Below are positions 1 through 11,799 of a DNA stretch of 64,000 nt, in pieces. The notes under the pieces are model-generated. The model made no database searches. It was not told the origin of the DNA and saw only the letters and a program-made list of their open reading frames with translations. The DNA is from Vandiemenella viatica. Its lineage: Eukaryota; Arthropoda; Insecta; Orthoptera; Morabidae. The position numbers and the translations under genes were made by a program. The stretch covers positions 105,312,829-105,376,828 of the forward strand of contig JARYHS010009186.1 of NCBI GenBank assembly GCA_031002005.1, in the 5' to 3' direction. Within the stretch, counting starts at the first letter, position 1, and every line of letters begins with the position of its first letter.

Positions 1-1654
1 AGTGCAAAGTTTACAGATCTATGAACTGTGCAAAAGATGTTCCACATTCTGCTCTCACATCTTAATTTTTTATTTTTATTTGTTTATTTATTTACAATCT
101 GAGTGGCGCAAGGGATCAGCAGGGTGATCGGGTGTTTTTTTCAGTATGTTAGTAAAATGGAAGGCGATAAAAAGGGAGTTAGGACACATCAGTCTTGGTG
201 AACTACAGTTGGTTTCTATACAGGAAGACACTGTGCTCATCATACAAAAGGCATCGCAGTAGAGTCTACTCCCAAAAGTAACATGTATGATTTTTACATT
301 TCCTTTAAGTAATACTGTTAATATTTTCGTTACGTGACTACACATCACCTTCTCCTTGCACTGTCTTCTGGTTAATTCGCAATAAAATATTTAAGCTTCG
401 AGAATTTGAAAAATATTATGTCAGATTGCTGTGTTTAAACTTTGTCAAATGCTACGTTATTTTTAAAACCATTTCAGAAATCAGTACATTTTAATTTTAA
501 AAAACCTTATTTCGATACTGGCCAAAAAATATTTTGCACAGTGTAATAGACACCATTTTACAGAAATTAAGGTCGATAAACAAAGGTTATTCCAAAGTAT
601 ACAGGCAATCTTAAAACAGAATCTACCTGGTTCATTAACAGCAATCGATATACCTTAATTCCTAATTAGATAATGTGATTTAGACATTGGACTATAATTT
701 GGCAAAGTTCTCAACCACTGTAACAAACAGTGTTCAGTAATTCAGTCCTGGTCAGGTTGGAAGAGGTTGATATCTCTCGTTTAATTTTGTTCCGAAATCC
801 GATAAGGCAGCTTTGGCCTGTGTCATTAACTGGTCTCATTTACTAGTGACCTACGCCTGTTATAATTACGCATGTCCATCAGGGGCTTAATCAACGGACT
901 CGATAATCACAAAGCTTTTAGCGGTGGAAATCAGCAACATGGCGAGCACAAACAGTTTCGCTTATATGGGAATTCACGTCACTGCAATGATTCGGGCTAT
1001 CGATGGAAATAATGCACGCCGTGATTTAACGAAATATATCGGCTAAGAACGTTTAATTTCAACCTGGTAAAACCGAAGCTCGTTAACTGTGAACTAAGCA
1101 TTAATTTCTTTGAATAAACGACTCTGTTAGCGAGCACAATCGGTTAGTGAGGATGTAGCACCAGAACTGTCAATTACAAGAAGTAAATATATATCTTTAC
1201 ATAAAATATAATTGAAGGTCTGGCAGTTCAGTCTCCTTTACAGTGGATACTTGATTGTCCTTCTTATAACTATCAAATCTCGAAAACGTAAAGATTTTGT
1301 ACCGTACAATACATCTCACGGCTAGATATAGAGGTAATATCATATATTATTTAGATAAATATAAAGAAGTTTTGAAACTACAACCACAGAAAAATCATGC
1401 TGACGATACAAAAAAAATTCCACATTATATGAGCGTGGAAATGTAATCAATGGATATATCTACCTCAGAAAGTAGACTCTATTCAGAACACTCAAAACAA
1501 TTCCACAAACAAACACACCACCGAAGTTCAGAAATAATTTAAATCACGAACAAACAAGACAATAATGCTCTTTCTTAAGATAGTAGGCATCTCTGAATAC
1601 AGCACCATAAACAACAACAAATGCGTGTTTAGTTGTTACACAAACATAACAGGT
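1..1654. other. AT-rich stretch without recognised gene
   Basis: I see no coding similarity, RNA gene or structured repeat here. The longest open frames are below 90 codons and have no family motif. It could be intron or intergenic DNA. Confidence 0.5.
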
Positions 1655-1709
1655 GGGACCGGCCTCTAATGATATTGACGTCGACGAGGCTAAAACCATA
1701 GCAAAAAAA
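1655..1709 (+). repeat. SINE-A 3' tail fragment
   Basis: Only the last ~50 bp of the common SINE-A are present: the 'CCTCTAATGA' block, the 'GACGTCGACGAGGC' palindromic motif, a degraded 'TAAAACCATA' and an A-run. The tRNA-derived head is missing, so this is a 5'-truncated insertion or a remnant. Confidence 0.7.
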
Positions 1710-3629
1710 TAATAGGTGGGAAACAATAGTGTGCTTTAAAAATGAAACACGTTTTTATGGTCAAAAAGACACTACAGTGCGTGTATGAAACACACAAAGA
1801 AAGATTGAAACAAAACACTGAGCTAGAAATAAAAAAAAGTAAGTAGAGTGAAATAGTTATAACATTTAGTAAAATATTATTATTATTATTTACATAAACA
1901 TACTATAACAGTATTAATACATGTCCATAACTTGTTTTACGGCACGGAGGATGATTTAATAAATCGACACGGAATACCAAAACAAAGTTTTTATTTCAGC
2001 TGCACTAAAAGTAAAAATCACTAGAAACATTTAATACGTAATACAGATGATTTTAACTTTCACAAAAATATGTCAGTTTGTTACTGTGAAGTCTCAATGA
2101 CTTAAGGCTCTTCGGAACTAATAACTCGCAGATTAATTTACTTTTTTAATAAAAACAAAGTATACACGCCGCAAATTCGTCAAAGAAGATTTTACCAAGA
2201 CACAGTAACCAATGGGTACTATTAGTTTTACTACAACTGTATCACATCGTCGTGAGGCGAACATTTTCACTCACGTAGAAGCGTGCGCCGAAAATCCACG
2301 AACAAACATTCTGGAAAGACAAATTGTAGCTTTGTTAAACATGTTCTACAACTATAATATTAACAGGTGGTCAAAACAAACAACCTGTTATTTTTTATAA
2401 CAAAACAAATGTCAGTAATATAACAGGGTGACCGCAAACATTAATAGAAATCATTTAAAAGATTTTAAAATACTTTTAAGTCAAACAAACTGTCTGTAAC
2501 GACTGGAAGTACAGTGAAATATAGTGGCTGCCGCCGGCGTCTCATATACATATTTTAATTTGATTATTCATAACCATAGTAACCACTCAGAGACACAATC
2601 AGCTGATATTAAATTACAGTCAACCTACATACTTCTCTACTTTAACTGAGTGAACTTCGTAAGATTTACAAAATAAGCATCCCACACTCTATGTGCTGAT
2701 ATACGTAACCCGTCATTTAAAGGACTGGATAAATGAGGCTGAAGGCCATCCTTGTGCTATGACTTCTCATGCGATAGTTTGTGTATCACTTTCAGCCACA
2801 CAAATGGCCTTCAACATACTGTCTTTAATATTAATACAGAACGAGCTATTTCTTCTTTCCTTCACAGAAGAGACCCAGCTTACAAATATTTTTTTCCACT
2901 GAACAGAGTACAATTCATGACAACCTCCTTCACAAATGTGACCCAGCTTGTTCGTATTAGAAATTTTTTTTTTTTTTTTTTTTTTTTGAGAGAGAGAGAG
3001 CGAGATAGTACGTCATTATTTCAGCTAAAGTGATGAAATAACATTTGCATTAGTTGCTCACAAGCGCACCAACAAAACATAACTTCTATCGCTCCGTGCG
3101 TTATCATACTAAATACTGTTCACAGCTATTAACCATGGATTCCTTAACCCTGGAGTTGTTTCCTTCCTACTCTAAGACTTTCAACGGTTTGTATTCTACG
3201 TTAAACTGTAGGTCTTCTTTAGCGGTTGGATTACAGGCTTAAGCCACGACAGAACCGCGATGGAAACTTTGTCACTCGGTCATAAACACCATGCGGAATA
3301 TCAAATATGTTATGAAAATTGTGGTAAAATTTTGCACGAATTTAGCTATTCTGCTGAGTTATCGAGAAAATCCCTTTCAGGCAGAGACCACTTAATTCTT
3401 TTGTATTACAGGCGCGCCAATATAGAAAATGTTTCAGGAAGGTCTCTTCGAATATATACCTTTATGTCCTAGGATCGGTTCCTTGCCAGTGGTACTTGCA
3501 GTTATCTACCAAAAATTATTTCGCGAATAAAGTTGAACACGGCAGATACTAAAGTTCATGGGTTTTATCTTTTCGTGCCTGTACTGACGCAAATTAATCT
3601 CCATGCGTTAAAGTAGATCTAAACTCAGC
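1710..3629. other. No recognised gene; low-complexity tract
   Basis: Nothing recognisable apart from a pure T run at about 2967-2987 followed by a short (GA)n stretch to about 3002. Open frames here are under 95 codons and look random. Confidence 0.45.
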
Positions 3630-3925
3630 GACTTTCACGCGGAGAGATAATTTCGTGTGGTCTTAATAATCTAGTTTCCTTCCGGCTGCGCAATTCGCCT
3701 CTGTCGTAGCCGCCTATTACCTAACAGAGTTATCTCCCCGGATAAAGCGGACTTAAGTTCAACGGAAGACGGAGTGCCCTAGCGCACTTCACAATACCAA
3801 AGCAATATATTTCCAAAGTTGAAGGTAATTTTTAAGTCCCATAAAAATTCTAGACAAGACCGAGTTTCGAACCGGGGACCTATAGGTAATCCTTAACTAA
3901 CCGAAGCACCAAAACTTACAGTACA
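3630..3925 (-). repeat. SINE-B copy (tRNA-derived)
   Basis: On the minus strand a B-box-like 'GGTTCGAAACTCGG' is followed by a body shared with 36700-36965 and 37088-37235. Shared landmarks are 'TAATTTTTATGG'-like, 'TGGAAA' and, with the 36.7 kb copy, a downstream block around 'GAATTGCGCAGCCGG'. The three copies are diverged but align over most of their length. This is distinct from SINE-A. Confidence 0.65.
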
Positions 3926-4048
3926 CTTCGTGTATGGCTGATTGATATATTTTGGCACCAAATAACAAATGTGCGTGCATTACGCTCTCTTACAGTCTCA
4001 TTTCCAGCAGTTTGCGCTCTTTTCACTTTTGTTTCTTCTCATTTCTTT

Positions 4049-4257
4049 ACGCCTCGTCAACGTTGAAGGCATGAAAGGCGGGAAAAGATCGGAAAAAATC
4101 TACGGGAAGGAATGGCAAGGCCTTTTGACGGGATAATTTTCCAGAAATTATTTCGGGAAACCACAGAAAACCGAATTCTGGATGGCTGAACGGGGATTCA
4201 ATCCACGCTCTTCCGAATGCTAGCCAGAGCGTTACCGCTCACCCACTACGCTCGGTC
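4049..4257 (-). repeat. SINE-A copy, diverged
   Basis: Runs from the tail 'TTTACGCCTCGTCAACG' (plus-strand view) to the head 'CACTACGCTCGGT'. The B box has decayed to 'GGGGATTCAATCC' on the plus strand. The central body is recognisable but has many substitutions, so this is an old copy. Confidence 0.8.
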
Positions 4258-5115
4258 TCTCTTTTTAATCAGCAAAAACTGTACACAAGAGCACAAAGGT
4301 ATCCCACACCTTCTCGCTAGAGGACACCTGCTGAGATTCAACGGAATTTGCTAGAAAAATTGACATCAGACATTTTTTTCAGCAAATCTGTACTGGAAAC
4401 TCTCGTTCGATACTGAAATATTTATTCGTTTTGGCAATTAACCATGCCAGTTATTCAAAATAACGTGGATCGTTTCTTTCATGTGTTGTTTCTACTGAGG
4501 ATTACGATATCGGCGAAACTATTTTCTTACGAGTGAAAGATGCGCGTTTTTATAAGATTTTTTCATCATATTAAGTAAAAAGATAAAAGGTGTCACACGA
4601 AAAACAGCAATTTTTAAGCGACAAGTGGATAGAATAATATCAACACTCAATCAATAACATTTATATTGTATGAGTTTGAATTCGAAACACGCAGTGGTTA
4701 TGGTTTCTTTACGCCCTCTGAGTTGGCTACCAGTAGCATTATTGCATTGTATTTGTCCGAAAGCATTGGCGCAGAAGAAAGTAGTTATGGCAGTATTGTA
4801 TATTTACGTATTACGACATCAGACTATGTAGCAGGTGAAATGTGTGGTTTACATAAGAACAAAATACTGGAATACTTGTACGATTCCGCGAGAACACCTT
4901 TCTTACGTTCTACTAATCTAAGACAATTTTTACACATATCATTTTAGACGAATAGACATTAAAAAAATGATCTTATTATTATTTCCAATAATCCGTGTTT
5001 TAGTATGGACCTTGGCGTCTGTATGCCGTAAAACCGGTCCAAAAAGGGGAGAAAAGGCAGTCTAGAGTGACAGTTATTATAACAAGCAAATAACGAGTGC
5101 CGTCTTTTTTTTTTT

Positions 5116-5348
5116 TTGTTATGGCTTTACTCCTGTTCGACGTCTAGGTCATTAGAGACGGAAATGGATGGGGGGAAAAGGAACGGGAAGGAATTCGGCC
5201 ATGACTTTTTAAAGGAAACATACCGGCATTGGCCCGTAGTGATCTGGAGAAACCATGGAAAATTCAGATCTGGATGCCCGGATGACGATTCGAACCCGCG
5301 TCCTCCCTAATGCAAGGCAAGAGCCTTACCGCTCACCCACCTCACTCT
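5116..5348 (-). repeat. SINE-A copy
   Basis: Nearly full length. The T run at 5107-5117 is the complement of the A tail, followed by 'TTATGGCTTTAC', the body with 'GAATTCGGCCATG', the B-box complement 'GATTCGAACCCGCG' and the head. Confidence 0.85.
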
Positions 5349-6085
5349 GTCGCGTGTCGCCATACATGTTATATTCGTGTCTTTATGTGCTACATAGAAC
5401 AAAAAACAGTGGTCAGTCCTGAATTTTATAAGGGACGAGACGAAACCCTTTGAAAAAACGACACCCATGATTACCGCAATCGCAGATAATTTTCAGCTTT
5501 ATAGGCGGCCGAATTTAGAAGGTGTTACGAAATATTAGATTTGATAATGCTGATTGTTTTAAAACGCTGATATATCCCGACAGATCAGGAATTAATAAGA
5601 GTGGTTAGATACTTGTTCATGTTGTCTGATAAGACACATCATAATTAACAAGAAATTTGTTAATTGGCTTTCATTTAATAATACTAATTACTAATAATAA
5701 ACTGGACATTCTATTGTAGAAGCAATAAACCTGAAATGTCTCAATACGCAAAAAGTAGATAATAGCATCCACAGACCTAATTTTATGGAGATCAATGGTG
5801 CTATGATGAAATAAGTTACCACTCATGTAAGTCCAAATTACTAAATTAAGACAACTACATAAATCAGCTTAATGAAACAACCGATCTTTAAACAGTTAGA
5901 CACCGCTTCCGGGTGATAAAACGAACCTAAATAAAAAAAAAACACGATACAAAAACCATTTCTTTCGCCGTAGCACAGCTAATGTAACTTAGACATTATT
6001 TTACATCGTAGTACATTGCTTACTATCAGAATCATTAAAAAGATGTAGTAGAAAAATAAGTTGGTGAGTATGTTCTTTTACAGAA

Positions 6086-6316
6086 ACCGTACGCGGTGGG
6101 TGAACGGATAACGCTCTGGCCTCGCATTCGGGAGGACGTGGGTTCGAATCCCCGTCCGGGCATCCAGATTTGGGTTTTCCATGGTTTACCCAAATCACTC
6201 CAGGCGAATGCCGGGATGCTTCCTTCTAAAGGCCATGGCCGAATTCCTTACCGATCCTTGCCCCCGTCCTTTTCCGCCTCTAATGACCTCGACGTCGACG
6301 AGGCGTAAAGCCATAA
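6086..6316 (+). repeat. SINE-A copy, near consensus
   Basis: Full-length example of the dominant SINE. It has a head with A box 'GTGGGTGAACGGATAACG', B box 'GGTTCGAATCCCCG', a central domain with paired 'TGGGTTTTCCATGG' and 'CAAATCACTCCAGG' blocks, and the tail 'GACGTCGACGAGGCGTAAA' plus CCATAA. The tRNA-like head explains RNA polymerase III transcription. There is no acceptor-stem complement, so it is not a tRNA gene. Confidence 0.9.
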
Positions 6317-7032
6317 GCCAGCGCCAGTTTTACAGACGTAATACTCTAGATCTAATGACCAAACTTTATAGATAATCAAAAAATGTACTAATCGTACGTC
6401 GCTTGAAATACAAACTCGCAATACATCAAATTTAAATTAACATGAAATCCCAGAAAATTGCACCAAATCCGATGAATCAGTATGTTTATATACTACAGTG
6501 CTTTGCCAGAATTGATTCTTCTGAGGAAAGAGATAGTTATTAACAGTGAATCGACAAAAGGCAATGAAAAATAGTGAATTGTAGATTGGTTTTAAAAAGA
6601 AAACTGAAAATTGGATTCCGACGCATACAACAATTAAAACGGCTTGCGGACGTCAAAAGCAGTTGACGTATTTAATCTTCATTTCCAATTAGGTTCCTTG
6701 AAAAGTTATCCCATTAGTACTGTAAAAATTCGTGGAACCTGAGGCACCGCACTGAGAGAACCGTTGAAGGTACGTCAAATAAGTGTCAACAAGAAAATTT
6801 ATTAGCGCTGCGTGGTTGCAAGATTAGCTCTGCCTTTGTATCATAGAAAGGCACCTGAAAAACGTTAAATAAGTACTGTGAAAAAGAAAATTAATTAGCT
6901 CTGTCACTGTACTATAGGAAGGCACCAGAAATTAATAACGAATCACTATGTGGGCTTAGCGAGTTCTCGGTAATAAATCGAAGGAGATAGAGGCTATAAG
7001 GATGTGCAGAAATCGGATTCGCCTGCCGCTTG
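6317..7032. other. No recognised gene; possible intron start
   Basis: AT-rich and without protein similarity that I can see. If the minus-strand exon at 7039-7096 is real, this would be the first part of its intron 1. I could not identify a second exon in it. Confidence 0.35.
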
Positions 7033-7038
7033 ACTCAC

Positions 7039-7096
7039 CGCACAGGTAAACGTGCACGACGATAGCGGCGATATAGTGCAGAGCCAGGCGCGCCAT
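7039..7096 (-). CDS. Candidate first coding exon, secreted or membrane protein
   Basis: Minus-strand ATG at 7096 has a strong Kozak-like context (A at -3, G at +4). It encodes MARLALHYIAAIVVHVYLC (19 residues) plus one base before a consensus donor G|GTGAGT at 7038-7033. The peptide has a basic residue then a long hydrophobic run ending in Cys, as in a signal peptide or signal anchor. The exon lies at the inner edge of a CpG-rich block unlike the surrounding AT-rich DNA, as expected of a promoter-proximal exon. The same frame is open upstream to 7264, so an earlier Met is possible, but its predicted sequence is low-complexity Arg/Ala-rich and looks like translated 5' UTR. No downstream exon was found, so the gene family is unknown. 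Confidence 0.5.
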
Positions 7097-7400
7097 TCTC
7101 GCTGCGTCCTCTTCCCGGTTACATGCGGATCGACTCAACACCGGCGAACGGCCGTTCTCGCACGTCAGCGAGACGCGAATCAGTGGCTGGTGGCGCTGCC
7201 GAGCCTCGTCGGGTTGTTTACACGCACGCTCGCCTCCAGTCACGCCTGCTGGCGCGCCGAGCACCGACTGCTGCGCTCGCTCCCGCCGACAATGAGCTCG
7301 CTGCCGCCCGCCCTAGTTCGCAGCACCGCCGCCGCCACCGGCCGGCGCTGCTGTCCCGGGACCCTGGCGCCTAGCATCTAGTCAACACAGCGTTACACAC
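7040..7400 (-). promoter_or_regulatory. CpG island, probable promoter and 5' UTR
   Basis: About 350 bp dense in CG dinucleotides and GC-rich triplet runs (for example around 7250-7370), in a window that is otherwise AT-rich. It ends at the candidate first exon, and the minus strand reads as a GC-rich 5' leader. I see no convincing TATA box. Long open frames on both strands here are a by-product of GC content. Confidence 0.5.
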
Positions 7401-7541
7401 ACGCTCCTGATACATCACAGCACAGCAGCCTGGACAAAAATAACTTATTTCTCGTTGTCAGACTAGAACATTTGCACTGAGATCTTGCATATTTCCACCT
7501 AAAATTAACAACAATATAAATTAGCTTTCTTATGTCTAGAC

Positions 7542-8650
7542 TAGTGTTGCAAACTGGAAAAAAAAAACAATTTTTTTTTCATCTTTGTGAAAAAAAACAT
7601 GAAAAAAACCTAGCACCCTTGTTTTTTTTCTAAATTTGGTTTTTTCTTCAGAAAACCGTATATTTGATAAATTATAGTTTTATTTACGGAACTTACATTT
7701 TAGATGTGTGTTTTAAATCTTACTGAATCATATAATGTCTTACATAATGATTCATAAATGTATCTATATAGGTAACATAATTTTATTCATCCTCTTTGTC
7801 AGTACCACATTCACTAGTATCAGCACTACCATCACTAGTTCGATCTGTGTCGGGATTTGTGTTTTTTCTTCTGTCTCCTCTAGATCCATAACTTCAGAAA
7901 TAATTACATTTTCTTTTACTGATTGTCCTTGTAATGTACGCAAAAGATTTTGAGATTGCAATTTTAAATCGTGAACAAAGTACACACTGTGAATAAAGAC
8001 TGCGCCGATAATTCTATATTAAGGTCTTTTAAGTTTGAATTTAAATCTATTATCATACAAAATAGGAGCTTTATTTCTTTTTCAATCGTTGGTTTACGCC
8101 AACGGTTGCAAGGAAACGATTCATAATTACTGACAATTTAATGATTAAGTATCACTATAAGCTGAGAGTTTAACAAGTATATGAATATAAGAAAAGCACA
8201 ATAAGTAATAAAAAGAGGCAAAAAGCTGTAGATAAATTTAAAATTCCTAATTTTTTAAAAAGATCCATAGGTCTACAGATAAATTCGCAGTGTTGGCAGC
8301 ACTAGTTCAAATACCAAGTATCAATCCAAACAACGAGAAACGGGGATTCCTTCTCGCGCAACCTAGGCTCTTCGGGAAGTCCCCATTCGTAAAAGAAAAC
8401 TTCAGTCAATGTTGCCAATATTTTTCTTTTCTACTGAACCATAAAAATATAGTAGATTTAAAAATTAAGATAAGTTCTTAATATAAACTCTAAAACAGTC
8501 ATAATAAACGATAAATGCCTTTCAAATTTGAGATGTAGTAGTTATGAAGAAAAAATCATGTCCTAGAAAAAGACAACGTGTTTTTTTCACAGTTTTTTCC
8601 ATGGTTTTTTTTTTTTTCAAGTCAGAAAAACCCGTTTTTTTACAACACTA
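7542..8650. mobile_element. hAT-like non-autonomous DNA transposon
   Basis: The ends are TAGTGTTG(C/T)AAA inverted repeats of about 12 bp with one mismatch, flanked by exact 8-bp direct repeats 'gtctagac' at 7534-7541 and 8651-8658. An 8-bp duplication is the hAT signature. Both subterminal regions are unusual alternating A-run and T-run tracts. The interior has no intact transposase. A minus-strand frame at 7764-7985 encodes an acidic segment of unknown relation. An interior block at about 7985-8160 reappears inverted at 31690-31870. Confidence 0.75.
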
Positions 8651-8658
8651 GTCTAGAC

Positions 8659-9369
8659 CACTGTTTACTGCGCAATGATCTCCGCCCTCACCCGGAATGG
8701 ACCTATAGACTATTGCTCTCTGTAAGTAACCTTTCTTTTCCTCTCCGATGTGTACTTTACTGTCTGGATCGAATATACTAAACAAATTGCAAAGATATCA
8801 CTTACCGCTTACAGAAGGATTATTGCTGTTTACCACAGCCACAAATATCTGTATCGTTGTAGATTAGAAAAACACTGACGAGTCACATCCAACTGCAACG
8901 AGTATAAAGTAACGTGATCTGCTTTTAAGGAAACAGCATCTGTCTTACAAACAAAGATAAGAATCTCTAACGACTTGATAAAACAAACAAATACGAGGTA
9001 TGGTACTGAAAGAAATGAACATAAAGGTAAGTTTTAACACAATAAAGTTACATATGGTTCGTATATAAAAAACGTTAACTGTAAGATTATAAAGAGGAAA
9101 GGACAGATGAGAAAACACTTAGTGGAAGAAATTTCAGTGCCTCGTCTTACCCTCTCTCTCCAGATAAACAGTCTCGAAGGTAGTTTACTAGCTGTGACTC
9201 ATAACTTCGTTTACTTTTTTTTTATTTTAATAAGGGGTATGATATGAAGGCAGGATTTCTAGTGAAAGTACTCCCACCAACGGTTTTGTCTCCTTATTTA
9301 CAGTCGATTCGTTGCCAAGAATGTCGCAAACACAGTTATAAATCAAATATGGTCTCAGAATTTTTTTTC
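8659..9369. other. No recognised gene
   Basis: AT-rich spacer between the hAT-like element and the next SINE. No motif or similarity seen. Confidence 0.4.
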
Positions 9370-9600
9370 TACTGGCTTTGCGCCTCATGGACGTCGAGGT
9401 CATTAGAGGTAGGAAGGGACTGGGAACAAGGAGCGGGAAGGAATTCGTCCATGTCCTTTTGAAGGAAGCATCCCGGCATTTGACTAGAGTGATTTGGGAA
9501 TCCATGGAAAACCCAAATCTGGGTGCCCGGACGGGGATTCGAACCGGCGTCCTCCCGAATGCGAAGCCAGAGCGTGAACCACCCACCCACTACGCTCGGT
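9370..9600 (-). repeat. SINE-A copy, type-1 tail
   Basis: Full length on the minus strand, with tail complement 'TTTGCGCCTCATGGACG', the shared body and B-box complement 'GGGATTCGAACCGGCG'. The T run at 9359-9368 is its A tail. Confidence 0.88.
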
Positions 9601-9752
9601 AGAAATTATTTAAACGGCTGGTGATGATTTTCATTCACAAAAAGCGCTATATCAGTAGAAGGTGCCCTTTCGTAATATCAGACATTATCGACACCTGTAC
9701 TGGCGGGGATGTATAGCTTTCCAGTATACCTGTAACATAATTTTGTAAAATC

Positions 9753-9993
9753 TTTTTTTTTTATCTGCTTAATGTCTCTCTAACAGCGAGGTCTTTAGAG
9801 ATGGGAAAGGATGGGGGGTAAGGAATGGGAAGGATTTCGGCCATGGCCTTTTGAAGGAAGCATCCCGGCATTTGCCTGGAGTGATTTGGGAAACCATGGA
9901 AAACCCAAATCTGGATGCCCGGATGGGGATTCGAACCGCCGTCCTCCCGAATGCGAGGCCAGAACGCTAGCCGTTACACCACCACGCTCGGTC
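9753..9993 (-). repeat. SINE-A copy, type-2 tail
   Basis: Head and body match SINE-A, but the 3' end differs. Read on the minus strand, 'CTCTAAAGACC' leads into 'TCGCTGTTA' and then an A-rich tail, instead of the GACGTCGACG motif. The copy at 35713-35958 shares this tail, so two SINE-A subfamilies are present. Confidence 0.85.
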
Positions 9994-10384
9994 GTATAAT
10001 CATAATGATCTAGAGGCATAGTTTCTTACCAGCTCTTAAATTCTCCTTTGTAGCAACCTCTAAACTAACCCGGTAGTCATAGAGATAAATGGAATTTACA
10101 GTTTAACATGAAATCCGATCACCAAGCGTAGCAAGTCTGTACACTACTTTTACGTTTCACCATTTTATCGAATAATACGTCATCGTTTATATCTATCACA
10201 GTCAGCATTTCGACTGCGACAAGTAACTTGCCTTTAAATGGGTTTAATTTGTGGGAACTTCTACCTTAGTTAATTTTTTAATTATTAATTGAATTGCTGT
10301 GGTGGCAATTCCCTGTCAACTAATTACCCTTTTCTGTTTTATTTTTTAATTATCTAATATAATTTGCTTGTTAAAACCTCCCCG
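9994..10384. other. No recognised gene
   Basis: AT-rich, nothing recognised. It precedes the minus-strand LINE remains. Confidence 0.35.
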
Positions 10385-10480
10385 TTTTTTGTGCGATTTA
10401 CAAATTTTAATTTTAAATTCCTTCAACGTATTTGGTAATTGGGCTGCACTTCACTTGATAATGTGTTCCAATTCCTGACG
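10385..10480 (-). pseudogene. LINE reverse transcriptase C-terminal remnant
   Basis: The minus strand reads GVRNWNTLSSEV and, after a frameshift, LPNTLKEFKIKI. This matches the 'R.WN.LP.EV...TLK.FK..L' motif that ends many CR1/Jockey-type LINE polyproteins. A second copy at 28345-28450 shares most of this sequence, so they come from one LINE family. Confidence 0.6.
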
Positions 10481-10549
10481 CCCTTACCCACAAAATAAAA
10501 TTTTCCCACTCACTTATGCATGAAATCAAGCGCAAGATTGTGGTCAAGG

Positions 10550-11240
10550 TCATCTCAGCTTTATGATGTCACACTAAAATGAAGCGTTTCATTTGACTCC
10601 CAGTACCATTTCAGGAATCGCATCAAAATTCCACCAGTAAATTTTGCGGGAATCTGAAGTTGGTTACTTATGTACTCACATTTCTTCTTAATTTCTCAGC
10701 TTTCCGTGAAATTATGTATACCATACTTTATCCGTTGTGCTATTGGCTTGTATGTACATTGTCCAAAACTCCACCGAAAACCGACTAACAGGTTTTGTGT
10801 AAATTTCGTTCAATGAGCAATGGATAATAATTTACAAACACACTTTATTCATTTCTCAGCATTCCGAAAAAACAAACATACCCTATTTTACTCCTTGACT
10901 ACATATTGTTGGAGTTCAACGAAAAATTGATACTAATTTATTGACAGTTTTATCGCAATTTCTCAGTTTTTAGACCTCACACCAACATGTTTTACTCCTC
11001 AGAGCATGTGGTGTACATTAATTGATATCGCATCAAAATGCGACCAAAATTTTTAGCATTAATCAGGTGTAATTAAAAAGTGGATACTAATTTTCAGAAA
11101 CTTTCCCTTAATTTCTGAGTCTTACCAAAAAGCAAACACATCCTTCCTTGTTACTGAGACCATTGAATGTGCATTGCCCGATATCTCATTTAATCTGTCC
11201 AGTAACTTTTTGCGTGAATCACGTTCAACGAAAATTGGAA
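10550..11240. repeat. Degenerate ~155-bp tandem repeat array
   Basis: Four to five diverged units are marked by 'ATTTCTCAG'-like blocks near 10555, 10692, 10852, 10958 and 11111. Each is followed by 'ACTCC', a 'TACATT' and a 'CATCAAAAT.C.ACCA' type segment. One unit is shortened. The array lies between LINE ORF1 and RT-tail fossils of the same strand, so it may be an internal or UTR repeat of that LINE. Confidence 0.45.
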
Positions 11241-11599
11241 AGTGATTTGAGGTAAAATGCAGGATCAGTGTTGGTGAAATTTCTTCCACATTGTATCTAT
11301 CAACCGTGGACTATCTTGTTGCACGCCAGCGTTTCACATCATCTTCTGTGTTTCCTTCGCCTTTTTCTTTCTAAATGTATTGGCTCTTAGAGCATTTCTT
11401 CGTCTACATGATGGAGGATTGCATTAACATTTTTTATTTTTCGCTCCGTTTTCCTCAACCTCCATTTCGATTACTTTGTATATGAAGTCTGCCATATTTT
11501 TCATCATATCTTTATCTGTCCCATAGCTTATTGTAAGCTAGTTATAATTTATTCTGTTGACTGGGAGTTGACATAACTGGGAATCTAGCCTTAATTTAT

Positions 11600-11790
11600 T
11601 GGCATGGAATGCACGTTTGAGGCATCAACTTCCTATCACAATGGTCACTCCCGTGATCATTCTGTCCACAATGACTACAAGCCACAAAGTCTTTATAACA
11701 ATTTTTACTTACGCGACCAAGGTATTGATATTTTGTACACATTGGTAACATGGTGTAATATTTCAAACTGTTTGTACTTAATTCCGTATA
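11600..11790 (-). pseudogene. LINE ORF1 (Gag-like) zinc-knuckle remnant
   Basis: The minus strand encodes CSHCGQNDHGSDHC, an intact CX2CX4HX4C zinc knuckle of the kind found in ORF1 proteins of Jockey, I and CR1-type LINEs. Just upstream, CTKYQYLGRVSKNC has knuckle spacing, but its second Cys is Tyr and its His is Arg, so that knuckle is dead. Stops and shifts surround the region. With the RT tail at 10385-10480 it suggests one decayed minus-strand LINE. Confidence 0.6.
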
Positions 11791-11799
11791 AGTTTACCT

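Noticed and set aside
6086..6160. tRNA gene calls at SINE heads
   Set aside because: A and B boxes are present, but there is no acceptor-stem pairing and each is followed by the same ~160-bp SINE body.
6956..7264. 102-codon minus-strand frame read as one gene
   Set aside because: It runs through the consensus GTGAGT donor. Only the part 7039-7096 has the features of coding sequence.
7052..7381. 109-codon plus-strand frame in the CpG island
   Set aside because: Composition is Arg/Ala/Pro-rich and follows from GC content. No motif is seen, and the opposite strand has the better start and splice signals.
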